A DNA stretch of 64,000 nucleotides. Origin: Tuctoria greenei (lineage: Eukaryota; Streptophyta; Magnoliopsida; Poales; Poaceae). The stretch spans positions 89,320,301 to 89,384,300 of the forward strand of contig JAYESD010000005.1 of NCBI GenBank assembly GCA_036927565.1, given 5' to 3'. The translations under genes were made by a program, and so were the position numbers. The notes beneath the pieces were generated by a model. It was not told the origin of the DNA, searched no databases, and saw only the letters and a list, made by a program, of their open reading frames with translations. Of the stretch, positions 44,729 to 54,599 are shown piece after piece; within the stretch, counting starts at the first letter, position 1, and every line of letters begins with the position of its first letter.

Positions 44729-44842
44729 CACTACTACAAAAAGCATTTTTACAGGCGCCTCAAATTTTCAAACACAGGCGGTCCTTAAAAATATGCGACT
44801 GTGATGATGAATGATATAATAACCGCCCGTGATGACAGAACA

Positions 44843-45215
44843 ACATAGACGGATTTTAAAGAACAACCGTCTGGGTAAATACATGATCTTCACAGGCGTT
44901 TCTTAATTAAGAACCGTCTGTAATGCAATGAACTTCAGAGGCGGATTTTAAGAAACAACCGTCTGGGTAAATACATGATCTTTATAGACGGTTCTTAATT
45001 AAGAACCGCCTGTAATGTAATGAACTTCACAGACGGATTTTAAAAAACAACCGTCTGGGTAAATACATGATCTTCGTTGACGGTTCTTAATTAATAACCG
45101 CCTGTAATGCAACGAACTTCATTGACGGATTTTAAAAAACAACCGTTTGGGTAAATACATGATCTTCGTTGACGGTTCTTAATAAATAACCGCCTGTAAT
45201 GCAATGAACTTCATA
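44843..45215. repeat. 91-base tandem repeats at the left end of the CACTA-like element
   Basis: About four units contain GACGGATTTTAA, AACAACCGTCTGGGT, AAATACATGATCTT and GACGGTTCTTAATTAAGAACCG. The last block is itself nearly palindromic. Copies start near 44848, 44940, 45031 and 45122. Confidence 0.85.
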
Positions 45216-45546
45216 GACGGTTCTTGGTTAACAACGGTCTGAGAAGATCATGTATGTAGTTGTTCAATTATCACAAGCGGTTTTCATTGAAATTACAGGG
45301 ATGTAGTTGTTGCAATTATCACAACCGTATGTAGTCGTTGCAGGGAAAATTGTATCAGGAAAAAACACAGATGAGCGGATACTAGTACAGTAATGCATTG
45401 TAGGAAATGCTCGATCACCAGTGAGGCTGGCTTAATTGTGATAATACACCATTAGAGGCTTTACAATTGTTCAAAGATAATTTCTTTACACACTGAACAA
45501 AAATCATGCTACATTCATTGTAGATCGACGATGAAGCTCCCATCGA

Positions 45547-46192
45547 TCAATCTAAATTGTACCGTCCTGCTTGCTCCCGAACACGTTTCTTATATTCCGC
45601 TGGATCCTGAAAATATTGACATTATTTAAATTAACAAATGTCGGAGGAGGAATGAATAACCTACATTGGTCACTAAGTCAAAGTATCATCTAACCTTGAT
45701 AAGTAGATTATAGCAATCATTTTCAACATCGGACACATTTGGCTGATGCAGCAAACGTTGAACTTCAAGTAGTATAGTTTTGATTGTAAAAGCACTGCAC
45801 CACCCCTACGAAATATAATTTAAGCAATATAAGAAACCAGTTCAAATAAGTTCGACAACAATTATAAGTAATAATTACATGAACAAAATAGGTCTATCTT
45901 ACAGTCTCTTGATCAAGAATCCCATGCAGAGTGCTCCCGAACGATGGAAATTTGGGTGGAAGAACCCAATTGGAAAGGTGCATCTTGGAGGCACCAAGGG
46001 ATAGTCCTCAGAGAAGGAGATTGTCAGGGGGTAGTAACCATCTTCCCATTCAGTCTGCAAAAGAAATTTATTAATAGGAGGACGATGGTTAAACTCATAT
46101 TGTGCTTGTTCTTCATGACTTACCCCTTCTTTACCAGGTACGATGCACTGCCACTTCAATAAATCTCCCGATTCAGGCTTCGCAGAGAAACC
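45547..46192 (-). pseudogene. SCE1-like: captured SUMO-conjugating enzyme (SCE1/UBC9-like E2) fragment with introns
   Basis: Four minus-strand exons with GT/AG borders: 46124-46192 (GFSAKPESGDLLKWQCIVPG...), 45903-46054 (TEWEDGYYPLTISFSEDYP, then FFHPNF, then SGALCMGF), 45695-45805 (GWCSAFTIKTILLEVQRLLH, then QPNVSD) and 45547-45606 (DPAEYKKRVREQAGRYNLD, TGA). This is the order of UBC9-type E2 enzymes, which pass SUMO from E1 to target lysines. The HPN motif and the cysteine at the active-site position (LCMGF, family VCLSI) are kept. The first exon with the N-terminal helix is absent. At the second-third exon junction the simple splice is out of phase by one base, so a full protein is doubtful. 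Retained introns mean capture at DNA level, not retroposition. It could instead be a diverging functional relative. Confidence 0.8.
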
Positions 46193-46228
46193 CTACGCGG
46201 AGAAATTGAAAATACCAAAAACAAATAT

Positions 46229-46913
46229 TTCTTTCTTCTACATTTGTATAAAATTAACATCTACCACCTGAACCAAATATTTTTAAAACTTGTATAGCTG
46301 ACATTGTAATGTTTTGGTAAATATCAAATTAATTTCTACTCACATATTATTCACATTTGTGTCTCTGATAAAAAAAGTTCCTTCACTCAATATTGTTGGT
46401 ATGAACATATTTGTATAATTTATACATGTATGAATTTTTTAATTTTTTTAAAAGCATTCCAACATGTCAAACTTCAAATTGTCCACCATTCTAACTAAAT
46501 GCTCATATACATATGAGGCATTCATCAAATTATGAACACACATTGATTCAAAAAAACTTAAAAAAATATGAAAAAATTCGTAGAGGTTGGTATGATGAGT
46601 AAAAATGTCCACTGAAAAAATAAATGAAAAAAGAATTATATTCATCAAGATAGAAAAATGAAAAATAGCATTTGTTGTATGTTTTTTATGTTCTGACCAA
46701 TTTCAAAGGATTTATGAAGTGAAATTTAATGGTAACCTTTACTTATCAATAATATTACAAGAAAAGTGGATTTTTGCCTTTTAAAGGACCACATTTAATC
46801 AAGAATATTAATTAAGAAGAAGTAAATATCTTCACAGGCGGTTGGTACTTACCAACCGCCTGAAAATATATTTATCTCAGGCGGGTATTGCTTAACAACC
46901 GCTTGAGATAATG
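46229..46913. repeat. direct duplication, copy 1 (about 0.68 kb)
   Basis: It is nearly identical to 47022-47705 at a constant offset of 793 bases, with only scattered substitutions and one or two single-base indels. It is AT-rich and ends with an inverted pair (TCAGGCGG...CCGCTTGA). A 66-codon frame on the minus strand is repeated in both copies but resembles nothing known. Confidence 0.9.
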
Positions 46914-47021
46914 TCCGATACTGTTCTTCAGTTTCCTTATCCCTTGCTTCTTTTTTATTTAGATTCCAATATAAATACTCAAACATGTTTAGATTCTGCA
47001 AATTGTATCCAAATTCGATGA

Positions 47022-47705
47022 TTCTTTCTTCTATATTTGTATAAAATTAACATCTACCACCTGAACCAAATATTTTTAAAACTTGTATAGCTGACATTGT
47101 AATGTTTTGGTAAATATCAAATTAATTTATACTCACATATTATTCACATTTGTGTATCTCATAAAAAAGTTCCTTCACTCAATATTGTTGGTATGAACAT
47201 ATTTGTATAATTTATACATGTATGAATTTTTTTAATTTTTTTAAAAGCATTCCAACATGTCAAACTTCAAATTGTCCACCATTCTAACTAAATGCTCATA
47301 TACATATGAGGCATTCATCAAATTATGAACACACATTGATTCAAAAAAACTTAAAAAAATATGAAAAAATTCGTAGAGGTTGGTATGATGAGTAAAAATG
47401 TCCACTGAAAAAATAAATGAAAAAAACATTATATTCATCAAGATCGAAAAATGAAAAATAGCATTTGTTGTATGTTTTTTATGTTCTGACCAATTTCAAA
47501 GGATTTATGAAGTGAAATTTAAGGGTAACCTTTACTTATTAATAATATTACAAGAAAAGTGGATTTTTGCCTTTTAAAGGACCACATTTAATCAAGAATA
47601 TTAATTAAGAAGAAGTAAATATCTTCACAGGCGGTTGGTACTTACCAACCGCCTGAAAATATATTTATCTCAGGCGGGTATTGCTTATCAACCGCCTGAG
47701 ATAAC
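47022..47705. repeat. direct duplication, copy 2 (about 0.68 kb)
   Basis: Partner of 46229-46913. A 108-base spacer separates the copies. The captured SCE1-like exons lie just outside copy 1 and the CACTA protein exon just outside copy 2. Confidence 0.9.
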
Positions 47706-47934
47706 CTTCTTCTCAGACGTGAAATTCTAATTAACGATGAACACACTACACATTCATTCATTCACACAGTTGAAGAACACACAAGATGCACAATATTTAC
47801 ACAAGAACACACAAGATACACAAGTAATATTCAATCACATAGATGAACAAAGATAGATTTCATTCATTAACAATATTTACAAAACAGAAGCAACTAAAAA
47901 CAACAAAAAGAAAAACTAATTAAATCCTACTCTT

Positions 47935-48125
47935 ACTCCTCTTCCTTCTCCTCCTCCTCGTCCTCCGGCGGCGACTCCGGCACCGGTGCAACAGGAGACA
48001 GGGTCGGCTGCACCGGCTGCACCGGCGGTGCAACCCCGAAGTTGCTAGCCGTCGCCTCCACCAGCGTTCTACGGCCCTCAGGGCCGAGAACCTGGGCCAT
48101 CGTCGCCAAGAACTGGCTGCGTTAA
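47935..48125 (-). pseudogene. C-terminal exon of the second CACTA protein (fragment)
   Basis: The minus strand reads SQFLATMAQVLGPEGRRTLV, then TASNFGVAPP, then a Pro/Val/Gln-rich stretch and a Glu-rich tail with a stop near 47937. This acidic end resembles the last exon of the second gene in grass CACTA elements. Only this exon is recognised. It supports the superfamily assignment of the carrier. Confidence 0.5.
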
Positions 48126-48129
48126 AGGG

Positions 48130-48718
48130 TCTTCACAGACGGCTGATATAGGTAAACTCCGTCTGTGATAACACCATTATCATTGACGGTTAGTTATGCT
48201 TCAATAACCATCTGTGAAGAAACATTATCATTGACTGTTAGTTATGCTTCAGTACCCGTCTGTGAAGACACATTATCATAGACGGTTAGTTATGCTTCAA
48301 AATCCGTCTGTGAAAACACATTATCATAGACGGTTAGTTATGCTTCAAAACCTGCCTGTGAAGACACATTATCATTGGCGGTTAGTTATGCTTCAATACC
48401 CGCCTGTGAAGACTGATTATCATAGGCAGTTAGTTATGCTTCAATAACCGTCTGTGATAAGACGTTTATCACAGACGGTTATATATGCTGCACGACCCGT
48501 CTGTGATAAAGTATTTTCACAGACGGCTAGCCTAAGTAAAGAACCGCCTATGATAATCTATCTTCACAGGCGGCTAGCCTAAGTGAAGAACCGCCTATGA
48601 TAATGTGTCTTCACAGGCGGTTTCACTTCTCCGCCTGTGAAATTGCGGATTATCACAGACTCTTCGTTTCAGGCAGTTTTAAAAGCCGTCTGTGATAATA
48701 GGTTTGGAGCCGCCTGTT
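48130..48718. repeat. 48-base tandem repeats at the right end of the CACTA-like element
   Basis: At least six units of 48 bases with GACGGTTAGTTATGCTTCAA, CCGTCTGTGAAG and ACATTATCAT start near 48185, 48233, 48281, 48329, 48377 and 48425. They are followed by looser inverted units around CACAGGCGG. The 16-residue periodic ORF across it is an artefact. Confidence 0.9.
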
Positions 48719-48720
48719 CT

Positions 48721-51000
48721 TCTCTGCAACGATTGGAACCAGATGCCAAAGACTGCCGACCATCCGATGGGAGGATTTGAACCTTCCGAGCCTTCAGGAT
48801 TCGAACTTTCAGTCACACCCATGCTCTACGGAAGAGATATTGGCAGCTATCAACTCTATGCCACCTAAAAAGGCGTCTGGCCCGGATGGCTACACTCGAG
48901 ATTTTTCAAACACTGTTGGCCAATTGTGGAGGAAGATATCACTGTTGCATGTGCCTCCTTTTTCAGTCTGAACTGTGGGCCACTCTACACTCTCAACACA
49001 GCCTTCATCGCTTTGATTCCAAAGGAGCTGAACGCAGACACTCCAGCCAAGTTCAGACCGATCAGTATTGTGCACTTCTTCGCCAAGTTACTGTCCAAGA
49101 TTATTGCTAGGCGGTTAGCCCCTCAGGTTGACAATCTCATCTCTATAGCCCAGAGTGCGTTTATAGCTAAACGAAGCATACATGACAACTTCTTATATGT
49201 CTGTAACATAGCTCGTTATATTATCATTAAAGCAAGCCGGTGTTAATGTTCAAACTGGATATTTCAAAGGCTTTTGACTCGGTATTCTGGGAATATATGC
49301 TGGAAGTCCTTGTTATGGATGTCTTCTTCATCACAGATACTGCTTAATGGCATCCCCGGACCAAGGATAGGTCACGAGCGTGGGCTGCGTCAAGGGGACC
49401 CGATCTCTCCTTACTTGTTCATTTTGGCGATGGATACTCTTCATGCTATTTTCAAGGTGGCCACAGATCGGGGCATTCTACCTCCTCTCTCCACCGGTCA
49501 CGCTGATATGAGACTATCAGTGTATGCGGATGATGTTGTGCTCTTACTCAACCCCATTGAAGTTGAAGTACAAGCCACCATGGACATTGTTCATCACTTT
49601 GGCCGTTCCACTGGCTTGGTAGTCAACATGACCAAAAGCTTTGTTGCACCTATTCGGTGTGAAGGGCTCAATGTGACAGACATCTTATGGGCCTTTGTCG
49701 GACAATGTGTCTCCTTCCCCATCAACTACTTGGGCTTGCCTATCACTTTGGGACGGCTCTACTTGGCAAGCCTCCAGCCGATTCATGATCGTGTACAGGC
49801 AAAGTTGGCTCACTAGCAGACAAGCCTCCTCAGCTTAGCTGGCCGGAAGGAGCTGGTTAAATCGGTAGTCACCACCATCCCAATTTATCTCCTGACTGCA
49901 CTCGAAGTACCAAAGAAGTTTCTCAAGCTGTTAGACAAGGAAAGACATCACTTTCTATGGGCTGGAACAGAGCATCTTCATGGGGGTAAATGCAAAGTGA
50001 AGTGGAGTGTTGTCTGCTCACCGCACTGCTCACCGCAGTCCAAAGGAGGTCTCGATATCCTTGACCTTGAGCGCTTTGGCCGTGCCCTTCAACTGCGGTG
50101 GCTCTGGTTCTCGTGGTCCAGACCACACCTCTCGTGGTGTGGAATGGAGTTACCTGTGGATGACAATGACCGAGTGTTGTTTCCGGCTGCTACTACAGTC
50201 ACGCTCGGTGATGGCCGCACGACAAATTTTTGGTGGTCGAGCTAGCTTCAAGGAATGGCTCCGGCTGCCATGTTCCCAGAACTCTATCATTGCTCTAGGA
50301 GGAAGAACATCTCAGTGGCGACAACGCTAAATAACAACACATAGATCTGAAACATTCAACCGCTCTTGACAGGCCAGGTTCTTATACAATATATCAGACT
50401 TTGGACAATGGTAAGAGAGCCGACATTGCACTGCACGCGGGAGCAAATGATACTATCTCCTGGAAGTTAAGTTCAGCCGGAACTTACTCTGCTAAATCTG
50501 CATATCTAGCTCAGTTTGAGGGAATGCTTCACAGTTCTTACCCGAAGATCTTATGGAGCATCTGAGCACCGCCGAAATGCAGATTGTTTGCTTGGTTAAT
50601 CACTCAAGACTGAGCCTGGACCGCTGACCGGTTGCAGCGGTGAGGTTGGCCCAATTTCTACTTCTGCACACTGTGTTATCGATGCTTGGAAGCATCCTTC
50701 CACTTGTTCGTCGAATGCCCCACTTGTAAACAGCTTTGGGCGACCATTGCAACATAGGCATGGTTGCTAGTGCTTCGCCCTTGCACCAGGGCACCATGTT
50801 TGAGCTTGCAAGAGTGGTACCTGAACATTCAAGCTTCGACCACGGGATGTAAGGCTGCTGACATACGTTCGTTAGTGTTGCTCATCATGTGGTCCATCTG
50901 GCGGGAGCGGAATGACAGTCTTCCGTTGGCTAGAGCACAACATTGAAGAAATAGCTAGAGGCATCAAAGAGGAAGTCCGCCTATGGTGCGCTGCTGTAGC
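48721..51000 (+). pseudogene. LINE ORF2, reverse transcriptase and zinc-finger part
   Basis: After the insertion: TEEILAAINSMPPKKASGPD, then AFIALIPKELNADTPAKFRP, SAFIAKRSIHDNFL, GLRQGDPISPYLFILAMD, the catalytic YADD at 49523-49534, and LVVNMTKSFVAP. At 50480-50760 fragments such as KILWSI-APPKCRLFAWLI and TADRLQR mark the C-terminal zf-RVT domain. Four or more frame changes and several stops are present. With the endonuclease part this completes an L1-type ORF2. Confidence 0.85.
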
Positions 51001-51172
51001 GTCCAAGCTGCTTGCCTTAATGTCGCATCACTTGCGCGGTTGATAACCGAGTGCGGCCTTTGTAACCTCCTTCTTAATTTTCTCTTGTTTGCACCGCTGG
51101 TACATGTATTTTAAACCCCGCTTATAATATATAACAGCAACGGCCGATGGTTTTTCGAAAAAAAAGGCGAGC

Positions 51173-52970
51173 CTGTCGCCATGCACCTGCTGCGCTGGAT
51201 GTGCCCCTCCGTGTGCTCCTTTGCTTGCGCATTTCCTACAGTGCATGGCACTACAAGGATCCTATAGTGGTAGGCACTATGCCTCGGCCCAGCAAATCGC
51301 CCCCATTGACCTTGCCAGCTTTTCTCAATTCTCATGAGCTTATCTGCGCATCGTCTAGCTACCAACCTGAAAAAATGTCATTTACTTCTAATGACATAAT
51401 CTCACTTGGGAGGATGCCCCTCCTGTTTCTTAAGAGATTTTTTTAAAAAAAAATTCATTCTCTGTTGGGAGATGAGAAGAATTGATTGGATTAAACTTGC
51501 TCCTAATCTGAATACATCTAATCCAGCTGCTTGACAAGAAGGTTTCAACCAACGAATATGACTAATCTTTTCTCTAATTAGAAAACCGAAGAATCATATG
51601 GCGGTCAGATTGATCGGCAATTCGACATGTCGATTCGCGCTGCATGAGGCCGACAAGGAATCCAGATTGGATGCAGTGGCTAGATATTTTCTGGCACCTA
51701 TTGTTAACACTTCTCGTGATTAAGGTAGGTGATTTGATGGGCTGATATGAGATCTAACGAAATTCAAGGCCTGCTGGAATGAATAATCAAAAGCGTATCG
51801 TCAGTCAACTTGTTCGGCCTGGCCCAGTATCTGAGCTATATTTTACATGGGTTTAAGATTTTCAGATCCATTCCATTTAGCCTTGGCCCAAACAGTCAGC
51901 TTGCTTTCCATCTCTGACTCTGACCAGGCTATCGCGACAAGAGCCGGCGGCCAATGGCTCTGCCCGATCCATAGGGATGTGCTAGTTTGTACACAAGTGT
52001 GTTGGGTTGAGCTTGGTTAAGACGGAGGAGTGCATCAGAGCAGCACGTAAGAATTGGCATATACCTCTGTATTTTCAACAATTTTATAATTCATTATTGC
52101 TACAGTACGTACCGTTTAGGCTCTAAGCAGAGGGTCCTCGTGCGGCAGCGCTTTTTAAAACCTTGCATAGTAGACAGCAATAACTCCGAAGTTCATACTG
52201 AAATTCTACTTTCCTCCTTTTTCTATTGCTCCATTCGGCCCAAGGTTTAATAGATGAATAAGATACTTGTTCTTAGTACCACTATGTCCATGTGATCTTT
52301 ACATTATTCCACGACTGTAACAAAAATACATAAGGACTGTTCTTGTTTGATTGATCTCATGAATGCCGTTTGTAAGTAAAGCCAAGACAGCTAACTCAAT
52401 ATTGTAAGAAGTTACAAAAAGATATACAAATTGGCATTGTATGAGACTACAACAGATAACACATTCTAGCGAGTTAGGCTGCAGGGTATGTATATTCTGA
52501 AATGTGATCCATATTTTAACAATGTCTTGAGTTGCTCCTTTCTCACATAGTGGTACAGGCAAAAAAAACCAGCCGTGGAAATTCATTCTTGTTCCCGTTT
52601 CGAGAGTTTTGTTAGCCTGGTGTAAAACAAGGGAAGACGGACGTGGGCGTATTGACAAATATTTTGAATCACCATACGCCGTACCAATATGTTTACCAGC
52701 AATGGAACGAACATGCTTGGCTTAAACAAGAAATAAGTTCATAAGTGGCCTGATTAGTAGCCTATATTAGTTCCTCGGAACATATCCATGAAAGTGATAT
52801 TTCATTACTCTTTACAATGGACAATATGGTGACTTCTTAAAAGACTGCAGGAAAGGGTTTCGAGTACAACCAAAATAATTTCACCTAGAAAAGTATAATA
52901 AAAGTATCATCATCTCAACTTACTAATCTTTTTCATAGTCAATGTAGTAAGACGTACAGATGATATAAGA
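51173..52970. other. unclassified stretch right of the LINE
   Basis: No element or domain recognised. A 119-codon minus-strand ORF (52299-52658) has no family resemblance and is not called. Confidence 0.35.
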
Positions 52971-52977
52971 GGGTACC

Positions 52978-53463
52978 TCAGCCACCAATATGTATCATAG
53001 GTCTATTTTCTGTTTTGGCAATATCAAACATCCCAGCATGTTTAGCTTTTTTCCTTTTAACCTGAACAAAGCGAGATCTTTATTAGAAAGCAAGCATACA
53101 AATAGTCAGCTCCAGACATTAGTCATAGTTGAAGAAGTATTATAAATAGGTACTATAAATACCAAAAGAGTACTTTCAACACTAATGGAATATGATCTTG
53201 TACCTTTCAATGTCTGATGAAAAAGTACATATTAGCTAGAGGTAACTATAGCTTGTATTATATAGTTCATATGAAAAGGAGTAGCTAGAATTAGGCGCCA
53301 AGTTCATGTTCCAAAAAAGAAAAGAAAAACAGGGGAACCTAATAAGCTCATTCTTCCATACAAAGATAGTAACATAATAAGTTTGTCTACCTACCACAGC
53401 ACCAATTATCTCTTTTAGTCCAGCATCATCAACACCAGCACGGATGGGTTCTCTCAAACTCAG
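52978..53463 (-). pseudogene. two spliced exons of an unidentified host-like gene (3' end)
   Basis: Exon A, 53395-53463, lies between a TTACAG acceptor and a GTAGGT donor and encodes LSLREPIRAGVDDAGLKEII plus GAV. Exon B, 52978-53061, follows a TTCAG acceptor and encodes VKRKKAKHAGMFDIAKTENR plus PMIHIGG and a TGA. Both are phase 0 and join to a 50-residue open frame with ordinary amino-acid composition, unlike the transposon frames around it. I do not recognise the protein. No upstream exon was found before the copia LTR at 54.2 kb, so this is either the end of a truncated gene or a captured fragment. Confidence 0.5.
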
Positions 53464-53529
53464 CTGTAATAGATCAAGACACAGACTCAGTTGTTTTTCT
53501 ACTGTATGGCACATCCATTTCTTCACCGA

Positions 53530-54220
53530 TATTGTGCAACGTAGTCCATTTAAAGAAGTTAAAATGGAGGGGATTATTCAACCTCTAGAAAAAACTTACA
53601 AATGACCACTAATCTACAGGACAATTCTGAAACTGCTACTCCAAAAAACCTTTTCCTTCTCTTTTGGCAAAAAAAAACGATTTTTTTAGAAAGGAATTAT
53701 TATGTCTGAAATTTACTCAACGAAAGAAAATTTTTAATATTATTTTGTGAATAACTGTTGTAATGTTGTTAAGACAAAAAGGGAAAATTATCATTGCATA
53801 TAGTTGAACAGCTACAACGAATTGTTGATCTCCAAAAAGCTGTAACAAAGCTAATTTCTTATGCTAATATTCACAATATATTTACTATACTAAAAACGCG
53901 AGTTGTCGCTTGTATGGGTGGTCGTCATCCGTCCCAACAGCTTGCGCCGACAGGTGGACCCGGTCATGGCATCTCTGTAAGATCCAATATGGAAGTGATG
54001 TTCGCTCCGTTCCCCTTTGTTGGCTTCCGTCTCCCTCTCTCTCAGCCAGATCCAAATTGGGTTCGCCTGTGCAGTGCCATCTCTCCACGATTCCACTGGG
54101 GCAGTGCCACACCTAACCCCTCCTTTCCGCTTTCAATCAGATGTGGTTTCCAGGTGCTTGGGTTGAGTACAACGAATGTTGAGTTTAACCTTATTTTCTA
54201 GAATATTCTAGAAGTAATAA
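53530..54220. other. unclassified stretch, no gene seen
   Basis: AT-rich to about 53.89 kb, then mixed. Short ORFs on both strands overlap each other and are not convincing. Confidence 0.35.
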
Positions 54221-54456
54221 TGTTAGGAAGAGTCCAACTAGGATTAGGAGTAGAGTCCTAATAGGATTAGTAAATTAAAGGGGGGAGTCATGTTCTGCCC
54301 CTTATAGATAAAGTTGAGTTAGGGTAGGATCCATAATGGATTGCACTTGTAACTTTTCTTAGTTTGGGGCTATAAATAGCTGCCAATACCAGGGTCAAAT
54401 CATCAAGCGATTTAGTACTGGATTTTCAAGTTGAACTATTGTTCGGAGTTCTAACA
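54221..54456 (+). repeat. copia 5' LTR followed by a primer-binding site
   Basis: It begins TGTTAGGAAGAGTCC, has a TATAAATA box at 54371-54378, ends GAGTTCTAACA and is followed by TTGGCAATCAGAGTC, close to the initiator-Met tRNA primer site usual in copia elements. The internal region continues only to about 54.6 kb. No matching 3' LTR is in the window. Confidence 0.7.
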
Positions 54457-54599
54457 ATTGGCAATCAGAGTCTAGGAAAGAGATTCTCTGCTGCCCCGGG
54501 AGGGTGCCCCCTAGGGACAACAAGAGGAAAGGAGGTGCACGAGAGCGACGTGTTCCTGCAAGGAGGCCCATGAGGAGGAACAAGCACGGATCTAGACGA

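Larger units (their letters stand above)
44729..48720. mobile_element. CACTA-like transposon carrying an SCE1/UBC9-like gene fragment; right end lost
   Basis: The left end CACTACTACAAAAAGCATTT (44729 on) is a CACTA terminus. Arrays of short inverted units around ACAGGCGGT and AGACGGTT lie at 44750-45300 and 48130-48720. The right inverted end is missing, since the array stops at GCCGCCTGTTCTTC and LINE sequence resumes, and about 30 codons of the LINE are missing too. A deletion therefore removed the junction. Inside, on the minus strand, are SCE1-like exons and a piece of the second CACTA protein. No transposase core is present, so it depended on a relative for movement. Confidence 0.75.
40282..51165 (+). 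mobile_element. L1-type LINE, nearly full length, split by a CACTA-like element
   Basis: ORF1 with zinc knuckles, then endonuclease, reverse transcriptase and a zf-RVT-like domain occur in L1 order. The end is an A tract after GGTTTTTCGAAA. AAAAGGCGAGC occurs on both sides (40271-40281 and 51162-51172), an 11-base target duplication. Without the insertion (44729 to about 48720) the length is about 6.9 kb, usual for a plant L1. All ORFs are broken. Confidence 0.85.

Noticed and set aside
46448..47441. Identical 66-codon minus-strand ORF present twice
   Set aside because: Duplicated only because the 0.68-kb DNA segment is duplicated. The protein is AT-driven (Phe, Met, Asn) and no initiation context or homologue is known.
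48244..48447. Periodic 16-residue repeat protein
   Set aside because: It results from the 48-base tandem repeat in the transposon end; there is no sign of expression or of frame conservation outside the array.
44843..48718. CRISPR-like array of regularly spaced repeats
   Set aside because: The spacers are themselves repeated and the units are palindromic transposon subterminal repeats in a plant genome.
52299..52658. 119-codon minus-strand ORF
   Set aside because: No domain, no start context of note, and AT-rich surroundings. Length is not remarkable in 64 kb searched in six frames.
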